Assembly: GCA_964219355.1 (NCBI GenBank) | Contig: CAXPOZ010000003.1 | Location: 554,091-618,090, forward strand | Direction of reading: 5' to 3' | Source: Parvularcula sp964219355 | Lineage (GTDB): Bacteria > Pseudomonadota > Alphaproteobacteria > Caulobacterales > Parvularculaceae | Length of the DNA: 64,000 bases | Shown: positions 1 through 6,929 of the stretch, piece after piece | How the letters are laid out: every line of letters starts with the position of its first letter | How positions within the stretch are numbered: position 1 is the stretch's first letter | Notes under the pieces: model-generated | What the model was told of the DNA's origin: nothing | Databases searched by the model: none | What the model saw: only the letters and a program-made list of their open reading frames with translations | Program-made: the position numbers and the translations under genes

Positions 1-341
1 CCGGCTGATGATCCCGGAACAACCCGCCTCGGGCGCGGCGTGCATGGGCCACACGGTTCGGTGCGGGCCGCCCATTGCGCGCCCGGAGGGCAGGTCTCAG
101 ACCTGCCGTGACCATGGCGGGTTAGGGATTATTCAGAAGCCGGATGGATGCCGGACGGGCAGGTGAAAGGACGCGGGTGAGCTGGCCTCACTGCCAGTTT
201 TTTCGATGCAGAAGTGATTGGAGTGGTGGCAACCGCATACATAAACAATGCGAGATAATGTGTGCTGGGATGAGCTGTGCTAGGGCGATGAACCTTAGGT
301 TTTCTCTCAAGCTATATCAGCTACATCATAGGCACTGCTAC
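1..341. other. Left-edge stretch without an assignable gene
   Basis: The first ~180 bases are clearly GC-rich, and the sequence then becomes visibly AT-richer going into the accessory genes. One frame stays open from base 1 to a TGA at 109–111 and another past 170, so the tail of an upstream gene could end here, but neither peptide resembles a family I know. The change in base composition may mark an old island boundary. I looked for a displaced 3' half of tRNA-Leu here and did not find one. Confidence 0.4.
89..107. repeat. Short perfect hairpin
   Basis: GGCAGGTCT and AGACCTGCC form a 9-bp inverted repeat separated by one base. It lies just before the shift to AT-rich DNA. No T-tract follows on either strand, so a terminator is not well supported; it may be a dyad or a REP-like remnant. 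Confidence 0.4.
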
Positions 342-2093
342 ATGAGCAAATCATCGACAACGCGATTATCACTGCCGCCTCATCCTGCGCGTCTGATCAT
401 GCAAGATGGGCGATTCATGATCGCAAAGCTTCTGACAACGAAGAAGTTTGTCGAATATGCGAAGGAGAGAAACCTCACCGTCGATGAGGAGCGGCTGGCC
501 CGTCTCGAACGACTTGGGGTCTTCAGACCTATTGTGCGGTTTATTGATACGGCAAGCCGGACTGAAAAATTCCGAGTCCCAGACAGCAACGCATCTAAAT
601 GGTTTCAGGACGGATTGCTTATCGATACTTATGATCTCACTGCCGTATACGACACATCTCTGATTGGTAGCGAGCAGAGTGAAGCGTACTACTCCATATT
701 TCAGCTCGATACGCTGAGTATGGTCTTGAGTGATTTCACTCTCCACGTTCAGATGGATGGATTTGTGCGTGATGACGGCGATGTGGTGGATTGGAAGAAG
801 CACGGAAATGAGTGGCAGGATTTCGCAGAAACCCACGAAAAATTCTGGCGCGAACATTCTTTTCGTCCAGCTATTGCCCTCCTTTGCCAATATATCTCCG
901 ACCGATATTACCCACACACGCAGGGAAATCGTCGGGTTATTTCTGTTGCCGGACGTAGTTGGGCGGAAGATCCATGGATGTTCATAGATGGGCATGACTG
1001 GGATTGGTACGAGCATGCACGGATTTTTGATCCGAAAGACGTCGAGAAGAAATTTTCACTAACATCAGTATCGCTTAAACAGGCCTATGAAGCCCTAGGG
1101 GCCAGCGCGTGTTTTTGCGATCCTCTCGACAACTGGTCCGAGCTTGTCGAATTTGTCTCTTTACAGAAGAAAAAACGACTGAAGGGCGACGCACTTCGTG
1201 CCTTAGCGCTGCGTGATGCAGCGAATATACTTCGGACGTTATATCGTGATCTGTATGAGAACGAACTAAAGCCTACGCATGAAATCTTTGGGATGGTGGT
1301 TAATCGATTTCCTGAACTGGAAGTTCGAGCCGACATTCGCAAACACCTTGAGTATCTCACTAATCAATTCGATCTCAACCCTCAACCGAAGCTGGTACTG
1401 TTTGTCGAGGGCGAAAGCGAAGTGGTACTCATCGAGGCCATTTTCGAACGAATTTTTGCGGCTCATCCAGGCGTGTACGGCATTGAGATAGTCAATCTAC
1501 AAGGAGTGAATAATGCGACTGGCAGCCGAAAGACAGATCGTTTCCGCGCGATATTCCGGCTCGTGGATTATCTGCATCACCATCAGACGATGACCTTTCT
1601 CATACTCGACAGGGAGAACCAGGCCGAGCGGTTGTTGGCAGCAGCAAAGCAGACGAAGTCTTTACACGGACAGGGGCGTTTGGCCGTTCCCCAAGAGCAT
1701 ATCGCGCTATGGAAAGTTAGCCTGGAGTTTGATAATTTCTCGGACACCGAATTAGCTCAAGCATTCAATACATTATCAGAGCCAACCACAACGTTCCACC
1801 GTACAGATATCAAGGCGGCTCGGGAAGTTAAGAACCCCGGAAAAGCGATCAGTGAACTCTATAAAGCTCAAACCGGGTATGGGCTCGACAAACCAAAATT
1901 AGCCAGAGTGCTAGCCGAAATTATGATGGAGCCAAAATCGCGACGTAAGCCGCTTAATCGGCCCCTCGTAAAGTTGCTAGACAAGGTTTGCACGCGAGCG
2001 GCCAGAAATCCTTTGCCGATTTTGGAGAAGACCTGGCGGGAAAACCAAGAGTCGATTTTTCTGGGCGGGAAGGTGCGCCCAAAATCTCGTTAA
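342..2093 (+). CDS. TOPRIM-domain protein, first gene of a TOPRIM+PIN pair
   Basis: I do not recognise the whole protein (583 aa from this start). The N-terminal ~40 residues after MIAKLLTTKKF look like a MerR/excisionase-type helix-turn-helix ending in LERLGVFRP. The middle (about 60–330) is unassigned and rich in aromatic residues. Around residue 350 comes VLFVEGESEVVLIEAI, and around 420 LILDREN. These match the Glu and acidic-loop elements of an OLD-type TOPRIM fold, which is a Mg-dependent nucleic-acid cutting or joining domain. I see no Walker A motif, so unlike OLD/Gabija nucleases it carries no ATPase. The frame is open from 144; ATGs at 342, 399 and 417 are all possible starts and none has a strong Shine–Dalgarno, so the start is uncertain. 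Codon use looks less GC-rich than the chromosomal genes. A PIN gene follows 92 bp downstream. Nuclease activity and a defence role are inferred. Confidence 0.65.
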   Translation: MSKSSTTRLSLPPHPARLIMQDGRFMIAKLLTTKKFVEYAKERNLTVDEERLARLERLGVFRPIVRFIDTASRTEKFRVPDSNASKWFQDGLLIDTYDLTAVYDTSLIGSEQSEAYYSIFQLDTLSMVLSDFTLHVQMDGFVRDDGDVVDWKKHGNEWQDFAETHEKFWREHSFRPAIALLCQYISDRYYPHTQGNRRVISVAGRSWAEDPWMFIDGHDWDWYEHARIFDPKDVEKKFSLTSVSLKQAYEALGASACFCDPLDNWSELVEFVSLQKKKRLKGDALRALALRDAANILRTLYRDLYENELKPTHEIFGMVVNRFPELEVRADIRKHLEYLTNQFDLNPQPKLVLFVEGESEVVLIEAIFERIFAAHPGVYGIEIVNLQGVNNATGSRKTDRFRAIFRLVDYLHHHQTMTFLILDRENQAERLLAAAKQTKSLHGQGRLAVPQEHIALWKVSLEFDNFSDTELAQAFNTLSEPTTTFHRTDIKAAREVKNPGKAISELYKAQTGYGLDKPKLARVLAEIMMEPKSRRKPLNRPLVKLLDKVCTRAARNPLPILEKTWRENQESIFLGGKVRPKSR

Positions 2094-2185
2094 TATGAAT
2101 AAGTTACATAGCGAGCTTCTAATACAGAAGCGCAATATCTTTTATATCTTGAGGTTGCATAAAACGAATCCGCGTAAAGGGATGT

Positions 2186-3067
2186 ATGCGCTCCACTTCC
2201 ACCACTTCCCTACGTGAAGTGCTGGCAAAAGATGCCAGTCAGCTCGCTCATTTGCGGGACGTACTTGCGATCCTACCCGAATTAGGACCCAATTTTGGAG
2301 ATTTCCTCACACTCACTTTTGTGATTGATGCCAACATAATCTTTGATGATATACGCTACAAGCATCTCAATCCCGATTGCGCGCAAACACGCTTAGAGGA
2401 ATTAATTGCTTCGGGTGTCGTCGTACTGCACGCACCTGAATGGCTCATCGTCGAAATGGAGAGCAGCGTTCTTCCACAACTTTCTGACCGCTACGGATAC
2501 CCTTTCGATGCTGTACTGAATACCTGGAACGCTTACCGGGAAAAGATCTGCTTCCATGAAGGCTACGAGGTACCCGATCTGCCAAATGGTCACCTTGACC
2601 TAAAAGATGTTCCGTATGTCCGGCTCGCGGAAGATATCCAAGCATCAGGTATTCTTAGTAAGGATAAAGATATAGACACACTCGGGGGGGAGCGTTTTTG
2701 TAGAGATGCAATTGCCACCACTTGTTTTTATGCCAGGGCAACGACTGGGACGATTACATTACGGCTATGCGGCTTGACGGTAACTGCTGTACCAATCCTC
2801 TCGCTTATTGCATTGATCAAGGGCCTCATAGCCTTATGGAAAAAATCGCCACCAGCCCTGCAATTAATCTACCTCGTGGCACTAGGTTTAGCTGCAGCAT
2901 CTCCTAAGGTGCGGGCACGCATTAAAAAATCGCTAGAGCAAATGCCCGGCCATATCGAACGAGTTCTCCCCATCGTAGAAGAGTGTCTACAGCTACATTC
3001 CGAGCTAGTGCACGAAGCCGAGTTGAACCGGGAAAAAATCGTGTCTGTTAACGGCAAGACTGCCTAA
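2186..3067 (+). CDS. PIN-domain protein with C-terminal membrane helices
   Basis: This 293-aa protein carries a PIN-like ribonuclease domain. FVIDANIIFDD near residue 46 supplies the first Asp, the helix WLIVEMESS near 90 supplies an acidic residue, and GILSKDKDID near 157–164 supplies the late Asp pair. PIN domains are metal-dependent RNases found in toxins and RNA-processing factors. After the domain, residues ~190–240 contain two hydrophobic stretches (LTVTAVPILSLIALIKGLIAL and LIYLVALGLAAA, separated by a charged loop) and then a basic/acidic helical tail. This suggests a membrane-anchored nuclease, which is unusual for a VapC-type toxin. No small antitoxin gene is visible next to it; the partner is the upstream TOPRIM gene. 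An AAAGGG lies just before the ATG. Base composition is AT-richer than the chromosome. The domain call is moderately sure; the biological role is unknown. Confidence 0.65.
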   Translation: MRSTSTTSLREVLAKDASQLAHLRDVLAILPELGPNFGDFLTLTFVIDANIIFDDIRYKHLNPDCAQTRLEELIASGVVVLHAPEWLIVEMESSVLPQLSDRYGYPFDAVLNTWNAYREKICFHEGYEVPDLPNGHLDLKDVPYVRLAEDIQASGILSKDKDIDTLGGERFCRDAIATTCFYARATTGTITLRLCGLTVTAVPILSLIALIKGLIALWKKSPPALQLIYLVALGLAAASPKVRARIKKSLEQMPGHIERVLPIVEECLQLHSELVHEAELNREKIVSVNGKTA

Positions 3068-3164
3068 AAATTTTTATCAGAGAAAATACAGCCTACTTCC
3101 GAAAGCGGCCAATTTTCTTTCTCCTTACACAGATGAAATTGCCCAAACTTCTACAAAACTGACA

Positions 3165-3249
3165 TGGTACCGGTGGTCGGACTCGAACCGACACTTCCGA
3201 GGAAATTGGATTTTGAATCCAACGCGTCTACCAATTCCGCCACACCGGC
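3165..3249 (-). tRNA. tRNA-Leu(CAA)
   Basis: This folds as a complete class II tRNA on the minus strand. The acceptor is GCCGGTG/CACCGGT (one G·U pair) followed by ACCA. The anticodon stem is TTGGA/TCCAA around the loop TTCAAAA, the variable arm is TTCC-TC-GGAA, and the T-arm is GTCGG/CCGAC. The CAA anticodon reads TTG codons and CCA is encoded. It lies between the PIN gene and the recombinase, in the same orientation as the recombinase, so transcription from that gene could run into it. Its 5' 41 bases are repeated at 4710–4750. Confidence 0.95.
3209..3249 (-). repeat. Left copy of the tRNA-Leu attachment repeat
   Basis: These 41 bases (tRNA 5' end through anticodon loop) recur at 4710–4750 with two mismatches, TT versus CC in the 5' side of the anticodon stem. 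With the recombinase in between, they are the expected signature of att sites. The left copy is part of an intact tRNA; the right one is not. Confidence 0.75.
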
Positions 3250-3252
3250 ATA

Positions 3253-3264
3253 CCAAGGCGCCTT
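3253..3264. repeat. Perfect 12-bp palindrome between integrase and tRNA-Leu
   Basis: CAAGGCGCCTTG reads the same on both strands. It lies in the 34-bp gap between the recombinase stop and the tRNA 5' end. It could be a processing or termination hairpin, or a protein-binding dyad at the attachment site; nothing decides between these. Confidence 0.35.
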
Positions 3265-3283
3265 GATGCAAAAAAACGTGGTA

Positions 3284-4543
3284 TTAGGCAAGCGAATTCG
3301 AATCGTCGTCCCCACCGAGCTTCAGCGGGCGTGTTCGCGTTAGCGGCTTGATACGGCGCACGTTTACGGCAGAGGCATCAATGCGGTTCTTGATGTGATC
3401 GGCATAGTATTTCTCGATCATCTCTACCGAAGTGCGGCAATTCTTGGCGATCTGGTAGATGTCCGCTCCCTCCATGAGGCGCAGGCAGATATAGGTATGT
3501 CGAAGGCTGTAGGCCGTTCGGCTTTGGCCTTCTCGGTCTGTCTTCAAGCCTTCTTCGTTCAGTATCCGGTTGAATAGCTCACGGTGAAGGCTAGAGAAGA
3601 CGCGGTCGGTCAGCTGGGGTTTGTTTCGTTCGATCAAACGCTCCAGCGGATGCACGGCGTTCGCCGTGCTCTTGCAATAACCGACCCCGCGTTTGCCGCG
3701 CACCTCAATCTCCAGGATCGTCTCGCCACTGTTCAGGTCTTCGGCGATGGTGATGTCGCGGTATTCGAGATTGAGGATTTCGTCGGGCCGTAGACCCGTA
3801 TTGGCCATAAAGAGCACGAGATCGTGGAGCTGAGCGGTTTCCCACTCCCAGCGCTTGCCGACGGACTCGCGGGCGCGATTGCGTGTCGCGGTGTAGAGCT
3901 GCTTGTACTCTTCCGGTGAAAACCAAGCACGGCGTACGATTTTGGTTTTTCGTGTGTAGCGGTTTGAAAGGTCGGGCACAAAGGCGAGCCATCCGTTGTA
4001 CACAGCATGTTTGAGCACCTGACGGATGGCGATAATCTCTTTATCAAGTGTACTGATAGAAGGCGGTTTATGGGTCGGTGGTGAGACTTGATTGTATCGT
4101 CGTACCGAATGGGTCTGACGATGGATGCGGTAGTTCTGCACTTCTCCGGCCGTTATCTCTGACAGACCCTGCTTGCCGAAATAGGGAATGAGATAATTCT
4201 CGATCGTGCGGGTTAGCCGTTCGACATATTTGGGATTTCGGCGGCCACGTGTTTCAGCCTCGAAATATGTGATGAAGCTTTTTGCCGCGTACGCGAAGGA
4301 CTTCTCGGCCCGGAGTTCTCCGTGCCGGGATTTGTCGCGGAGGGTGAGGTACCACCCCTCCGCGAAGTCTTTTGCTTTGGAAAGGTCGCGCTCCTTCGTC
4401 GAAGTGCGCCAGTTTTTTCCGTTCATGAACGTCGCGCATTGCCAGAACTTGGCTGTCGGGCTGCGCTTATAGAGGTGCAACGATCCACCCATCATCGTGT
4501 GCTTGGCCGGAGAATGCTCAGAGGGCGTGTGATTACCGGCCAT
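3284..4543 (-). CDS. Tyrosine-type site-specific recombinase (integrase)
   Basis: This is a phage-type integrase that would catalyse integration or excision at the tRNA-Leu repeats. An N-terminal arm/core-binding region (SLHLYKRSPTAKFW, then a SAM-like helical domain) precedes the catalytic domain. That domain shows TGLRPDEIL with the first Arg, YSLRHTYIC with the second Arg and its His, and EKYYADH with the nucleophilic Tyr. The usual GH before the Tyr motif is replaced by CRTSVEMIEKYY, a variant form that I believe occurs in many alphaproteobacterial island integrases. The frame is open to a GTG at 4591, but that codon sits inside a palindrome, so I chose the ATG at 4543; ATGs near 4495 are also possible. 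The gene reads toward the intact tRNA. No excisionase is visible unless the TOPRIM protein's HTH serves that role, which is speculative. Confidence 0.92.
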   Translation of the reverse strand: MAGNHTPSEHSPAKHTMMGGSLHLYKRSPTAKFWQCATFMNGKNWRTSTKERDLSKAKDFAEGWYLTLRDKSRHGELRAEKSFAYAAKSFITYFEAETRGRRNPKYVERLTRTIENYLIPYFGKQGLSEITAGEVQNYRIHRQTHSVRRYNQVSPPTHKPPSISTLDKEIIAIRQVLKHAVYNGWLAFVPDLSNRYTRKTKIVRRAWFSPEEYKQLYTATRNRARESVGKRWEWETAQLHDLVLFMANTGLRPDEILNLEYRDITIAEDLNSGETILEIEVRGKRGVGYCKSTANAVHPLERLIERNKPQLTDRVFSSLHRELFNRILNEEGLKTDREGQSRTAYSLRHTYICLRLMEGADIYQIAKNCRTSVEMIEKYYADHIKNRIDASAVNVRRIKPLTRTRPLKLGGDDDSNSLA

Positions 4544-4585
4544 CGACCCCACGCATTCTGAGGGGATCTCGGCGCCTGATTTGCA

Positions 4586-4600
4586 GCGCACTTAGTGCGC
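4586..4600. promoter_or_regulatory. Palindrome at the 5' end of the integrase gene
   Basis: GCGCAC-TTA-GTGCGC is a perfect 6-bp dyad with a 3-base spacer immediately upstream of the chosen integrase start. Its position fits an operator for autoregulation or a recombination-accessory site. No bound protein can be named. Confidence 0.4.
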
Positions 4601-4605
4601 CAAAA

Positions 4606-4634
4606 ACTGTGTAACTGTGTATCGAATGTGTAAC
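4606..4634. repeat. Three 10-bp direct repeats upstream of the integrase
   Basis: ACTGTGTAAC (4606–4615), ACTGTGTATC (4614–4623) and AATGTGTAAC (4625–4634) follow one another between the integrase start and the att copy. Short direct repeats in this position resemble integrase arm-type or excisionase binding sites. AT-rich DNA with a near-palindrome (4692–4709) separates them from the att repeat. Confidence 0.5.
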
Positions 4635-4709
4635 ACCATACCCCATAGCGTTAACTATATATGATTATGATTTAATTAGCAATTTTTGATTTCGTTTTTA
4701 AAAATTAAC

Positions 4710-4750
4710 GATTTTGAATCCGGCGCGTCTACCAATTCCGCCACACCGGC
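4710..4750 (-). pseudogene. Truncated tRNA-Leu 5' half (right attachment site)
   Basis: These 41 bases match the 5' end of tRNA-Leu(CAA) as far as the anticodon loop and then break off into AT-rich sequence, so variable arm, T-arm and acceptor 3' strand are absent. The 5' anticodon-stem strand is CCGGA rather than TTGGA, so its lost 3' partner must have been TCCGG. It was therefore part of a slightly different tRNA-Leu than the intact copy. It is best read as the original chromosomal gene split by integration. It cannot make a tRNA. Confidence 0.8.
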
Positions 4751-4838
4751 AAAGGTGAAGGCATGGGTTTACCCGGTTGCGCGGTTCTGTCCATAGCTCT
4801 AGCGGAGAGTTTCCCACCGCCGCCCCGAAAGGACCCCC

Positions 4839-5564
4839 ATGCAGGACGAGACCGCCGGACAGCCCCATTATGGCTCGGTGACGAGCCTCCTGATGAAAAC
4901 CCTCGACCGGCTTGCCCATGGAGAGCAGCCGCATACCGAGAAAGAGGTTCTGGGCGAAGCAGCAAGCGGTGAGAAAACCGACCCGGAGACGGCCACCAAA
5001 TCGACACTCGGCGCGTTGATCGATGCCATGGATGAGCGTGCTTACGGCCTCCTTCTCCTAATCCTTGCCCTGCCCTGCTGCCTGCCTTTTCTTTACGGCA
5101 TTCCGCAGATCGTCGCCGTCCCGATGATTGCTATCGCTGCCCAGCTGGCCTTTGGTCGCGAAGCGCCGTGGCTGCCGAAAGGTCTACGCTCTCGCTCTTT
5201 CGAGATTGAGGGTATGCGCAATATCGTCAGGCGGGCCTCTCGGTATCTCGGCTGGGTCGAAAAACTTGCCCATCCGCGCCTGTCCGTTCTGACCGATAAA
5301 CGCGGTGCCCAAATCGTCGGGCTCCTGCTTCTCATTCCGTGTGCGTCGATCCTCGTTCCCTTGCCCAGTACCAACACAGCTCCCGGTATCGGGGTTGCGA
5401 TCGCCAGTGTCGGGCTTCTCGAACGCGATGGTCTACTTGTAATTGCCGGGCTTCTCTTTGGGCTTGCCTGGGTGGCACTGCTCGTCATCGGCTTCATTTT
5501 CCTCGGCAACGAGGCCCTCGACATTATCAAAGACTTCATCCTCGGACGCGGCGAGGCCGGTTAA
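4839..5564 (+). CDS. ExoD-family membrane protein
   Basis: This 241-aa protein matches the exopolysaccharide-synthesis ExoD family. A variable hydrophilic N-terminus (~60 aa) is followed by MDERAYGLLLLILALPCCLPFLYGIPQIVAVPM. After a loop containing FGREAPWLP come further hydrophobic segments including GLLLLIPCASILVPLPSTNTAPGIG (split by a PLP turn) and a final pair ending in LDIIKDFI. About four membrane helices are predicted. ExoD was first described in Rhizobium, where mutants are affected in exopolysaccharide and alkali tolerance; its biochemical role is unknown. AAAGGA precedes the ATG. It is the first chromosomal gene to the right of the att site, co-oriented with dsbB and coq7 (30-bp gap to dsbB). 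Confidence 0.85.
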   Translation: MQDETAGQPHYGSVTSLLMKTLDRLAHGEQPHTEKEVLGEAASGEKTDPETATKSTLGALIDAMDERAYGLLLLILALPCCLPFLYGIPQIVAVPMIAIAAQLAFGREAPWLPKGLRSRSFEIEGMRNIVRRASRYLGWVEKLAHPRLSVLTDKRGAQIVGLLLLIPCASILVPLPSTNTAPGIGVAIASVGLLERDGLLVIAGLLFGLAWVALLVIGFIFLGNEALDIIKDFILGRGEAG

Positions 5565-5594
5565 GACGGGCGCGAGAGGCAGAACGAGGGTCAC

Positions 5595-6155
5595 ATGCTT
5601 TCAAAGCTAGAAAGTTATTTCACGCCGCGCTGGGCGTTCATGATCGCGGGCGGGGTGAGCGCCGCCCTGCTCGGCGGTGCGCATGCCTTTGAGAATTTCG
5701 GCGGGCTTGAACCCTGTCTTCTTTGCCTTGAGCAACGTGAGATCCACTGGACCGCGCTCACGATTGCCTTTCTTGGCACCGGCGCGAGCTTTTTCGTATC
5801 CGACAAGCGGATCATTGCTGCGGTACTCGCGGTGCTCACCGCGGTCTTCCTCTGGTCGACAATCCGGGCTGGCTTTCATGCCGGGGTCGAATGGGATTTC
5901 TGGGACGGGCCGATGGCCTGTGCGGGCGGCACACCAACCGTCGATCCGGGCAATATCTCGCTCGACTCGCTTCAATCCTCTGGGCTCGCTGGCCCCCCTT
6001 GCGAAGTTGCCGCTTGGCGGATGCTGGGGATTTCCATGGCCGGCTATAACGCCCTCATCTCGCTCGCCCTTGCCGCCTTTACGGGTGCGGCGGCGTGGCG
6101 CCTTGTGAAAGATGTCTTGCCTGCCAAGGTAGAAGAAGAAGGAGCCGTCAGTTGA
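5595..6155 (+). CDS. dsbB: Disulfide bond formation protein DsbB
   Basis: This is an inner-membrane quinone reductase of the DsbB/VKOR-like type that would reoxidise periplasmic DsbA and pass electrons to ubiquinone. The 186-aa protein has four hydrophobic helices. The first periplasmic pair is CLLC (Cys41/Cys44), followed by LEQR. The second pair is Cys109 (MACAGG) and Cys136 (PPCEVAAW) in the larger loop. All four catalytic cysteines are present. GAGG precedes the ATG. The stop overlaps the TTG start of coq7, so the two are translationally coupled; coupling a quinone-using enzyme to a ubiquinone biosynthesis gene makes functional sense. Confidence 0.9.
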   Translation: MLSKLESYFTPRWAFMIAGGVSAALLGGAHAFENFGGLEPCLLCLEQREIHWTALTIAFLGTGASFFVSDKRIIAAVLAVLTAVFLWSTIRAGFHAGVEWDFWDGPMACAGGTPTVDPGNISLDSLQSSGLAGPPCEVAAWRMLGISMAGYNALISLALAAFTGAAAWRLVKDVLPAKVEEEGAVS

Positions 6156-6715
6156 GCGATACCGCCAGATCATTCCCCGATGCCCCCGGCCCGCGCGTCA
6201 GCCGCCTCGAAGAGATGCTGCGCGTTGATCATGCGGGCGAATATGGCGCGGTGAATATCTATCGCGGCCAGCGGGCGGTGTTTGAGAAACTGCGCGGCAA
6301 GGAACGGCTCTCTGCTCTTCTTGAAGAGATGGAGGATGGTGAGCAGCACCATCTTGAGACCTTCGACAAACTGCTCACCGAACGGAATATCCGTCCGACA
6401 CTTTTCTCGCCGATCTGGAATGCGGCGGGCTTTGCGCTCGGCGCCGGCACAGCCCTCCTCGGCGAGAAGGCCGCCATGGCCTGCACCAGCGCTGTCGAGG
6501 ACGTGATCGAAAAGCACTATGCGGAGCAGATCGAGGAACTCGGCGATGAGGAGCCTGAGATCAAGGCGACGATCACCCAGTTCCGCGCCGAAGAGATCGA
6601 GCATCACGATACCGCGATCGAGGAAGGCGCCGAAGAGGCCTTCGGCTATTCGGTGCTCAAAGGCCTGATCGGCACGGGCTGCCGCATCGCCATCCGCCTG
6701 TCAGAAAAAATCTGA
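6152..6715 (+). CDS. coq7: Demethoxyubiquinone hydroxylase Coq7
   Basis: This di-iron monooxygenase hydroxylates 2-polyprenyl-3-methyl-6-methoxy-1,4-benzoquinone in ubiquinone synthesis. The 187-aa product shows the family iron ligands: LRVDHAGEYGAVNIY (first Glu), EDGEQHH (ExxH), SAVEDVIEKHY (Glu), and EEIEHHD (ExxH). The frame is open further upstream, but a TTG at 6152 overlapping the dsbB TGA, with the purine run AGAAGAAGAAGGAG just before it, is the convincing start. The gene ends the three-gene run. A repeat-containing gap follows. Confidence 0.92.
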   Translation: MSDTARSFPDAPGPRVSRLEEMLRVDHAGEYGAVNIYRGQRAVFEKLRGKERLSALLEEMEDGEQHHLETFDKLLTERNIRPTLFSPIWNAAGFALGAGTALLGEKAAMACTSAVEDVIEKHYAEQIEELGDEEPEIKATITQFRAEEIEHHDTAIEEGAEEAFGYSVLKGLIGTGCRIAIRLSEKI

Positions 6716-6765
6716 GGATTCGTCCGGGTAAGGCTTCCTCCTCGGAAAGTTCGCCCCCCTCTATC

Positions 6766-6889
6766 CGCTCATGCCCGCGCAGGCGGGCATCTGGTCTTGG
6801 GAGACGAGAGTTGGGCCTGTCTCCAAACTCCGACGAGTATGAGAGTACAGCACCTTCAAGGCAGATCCCCGCCTGCGCGGGGATGAGCG
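6766..6889. repeat. Inverted repeat pair of REP-like palindromes
   Basis: A 28-bp arm (6766–6793), built on CCCGCGCAGGCGGG, reappears in inverse orientation at 6862–6889 with two mismatches, ~68 bp apart. Each arm is itself largely palindromic (GCCCGC/GCGGGC; CCCCGC/GCGGGG). This resembles dispersed REP/BIME-type elements placed between convergent genes, here coq7 and the vWA gene. No transposase is present. It may also end both transcripts by folding. Confidence 0.7.
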
Positions 6890-6929
6890 GGTGGAAGGAA
6901 CTGAGTTCAATGCCACCCAGCGCGTGGCC

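Noticed and set aside
342..2093. Reading the TOPRIM protein as an OLD-family or Gabija GajA nuclease
   Set aside because: No Walker A/ABC ATPase motifs are present in the N-terminal part, so only the TOPRIM portion is shared.
2186..3067. Reading the PIN gene as a classical VapC toxin of a VapBC pair
   Set aside because: The protein is twice the usual length with membrane helices, and no small antitoxin gene lies beside it.
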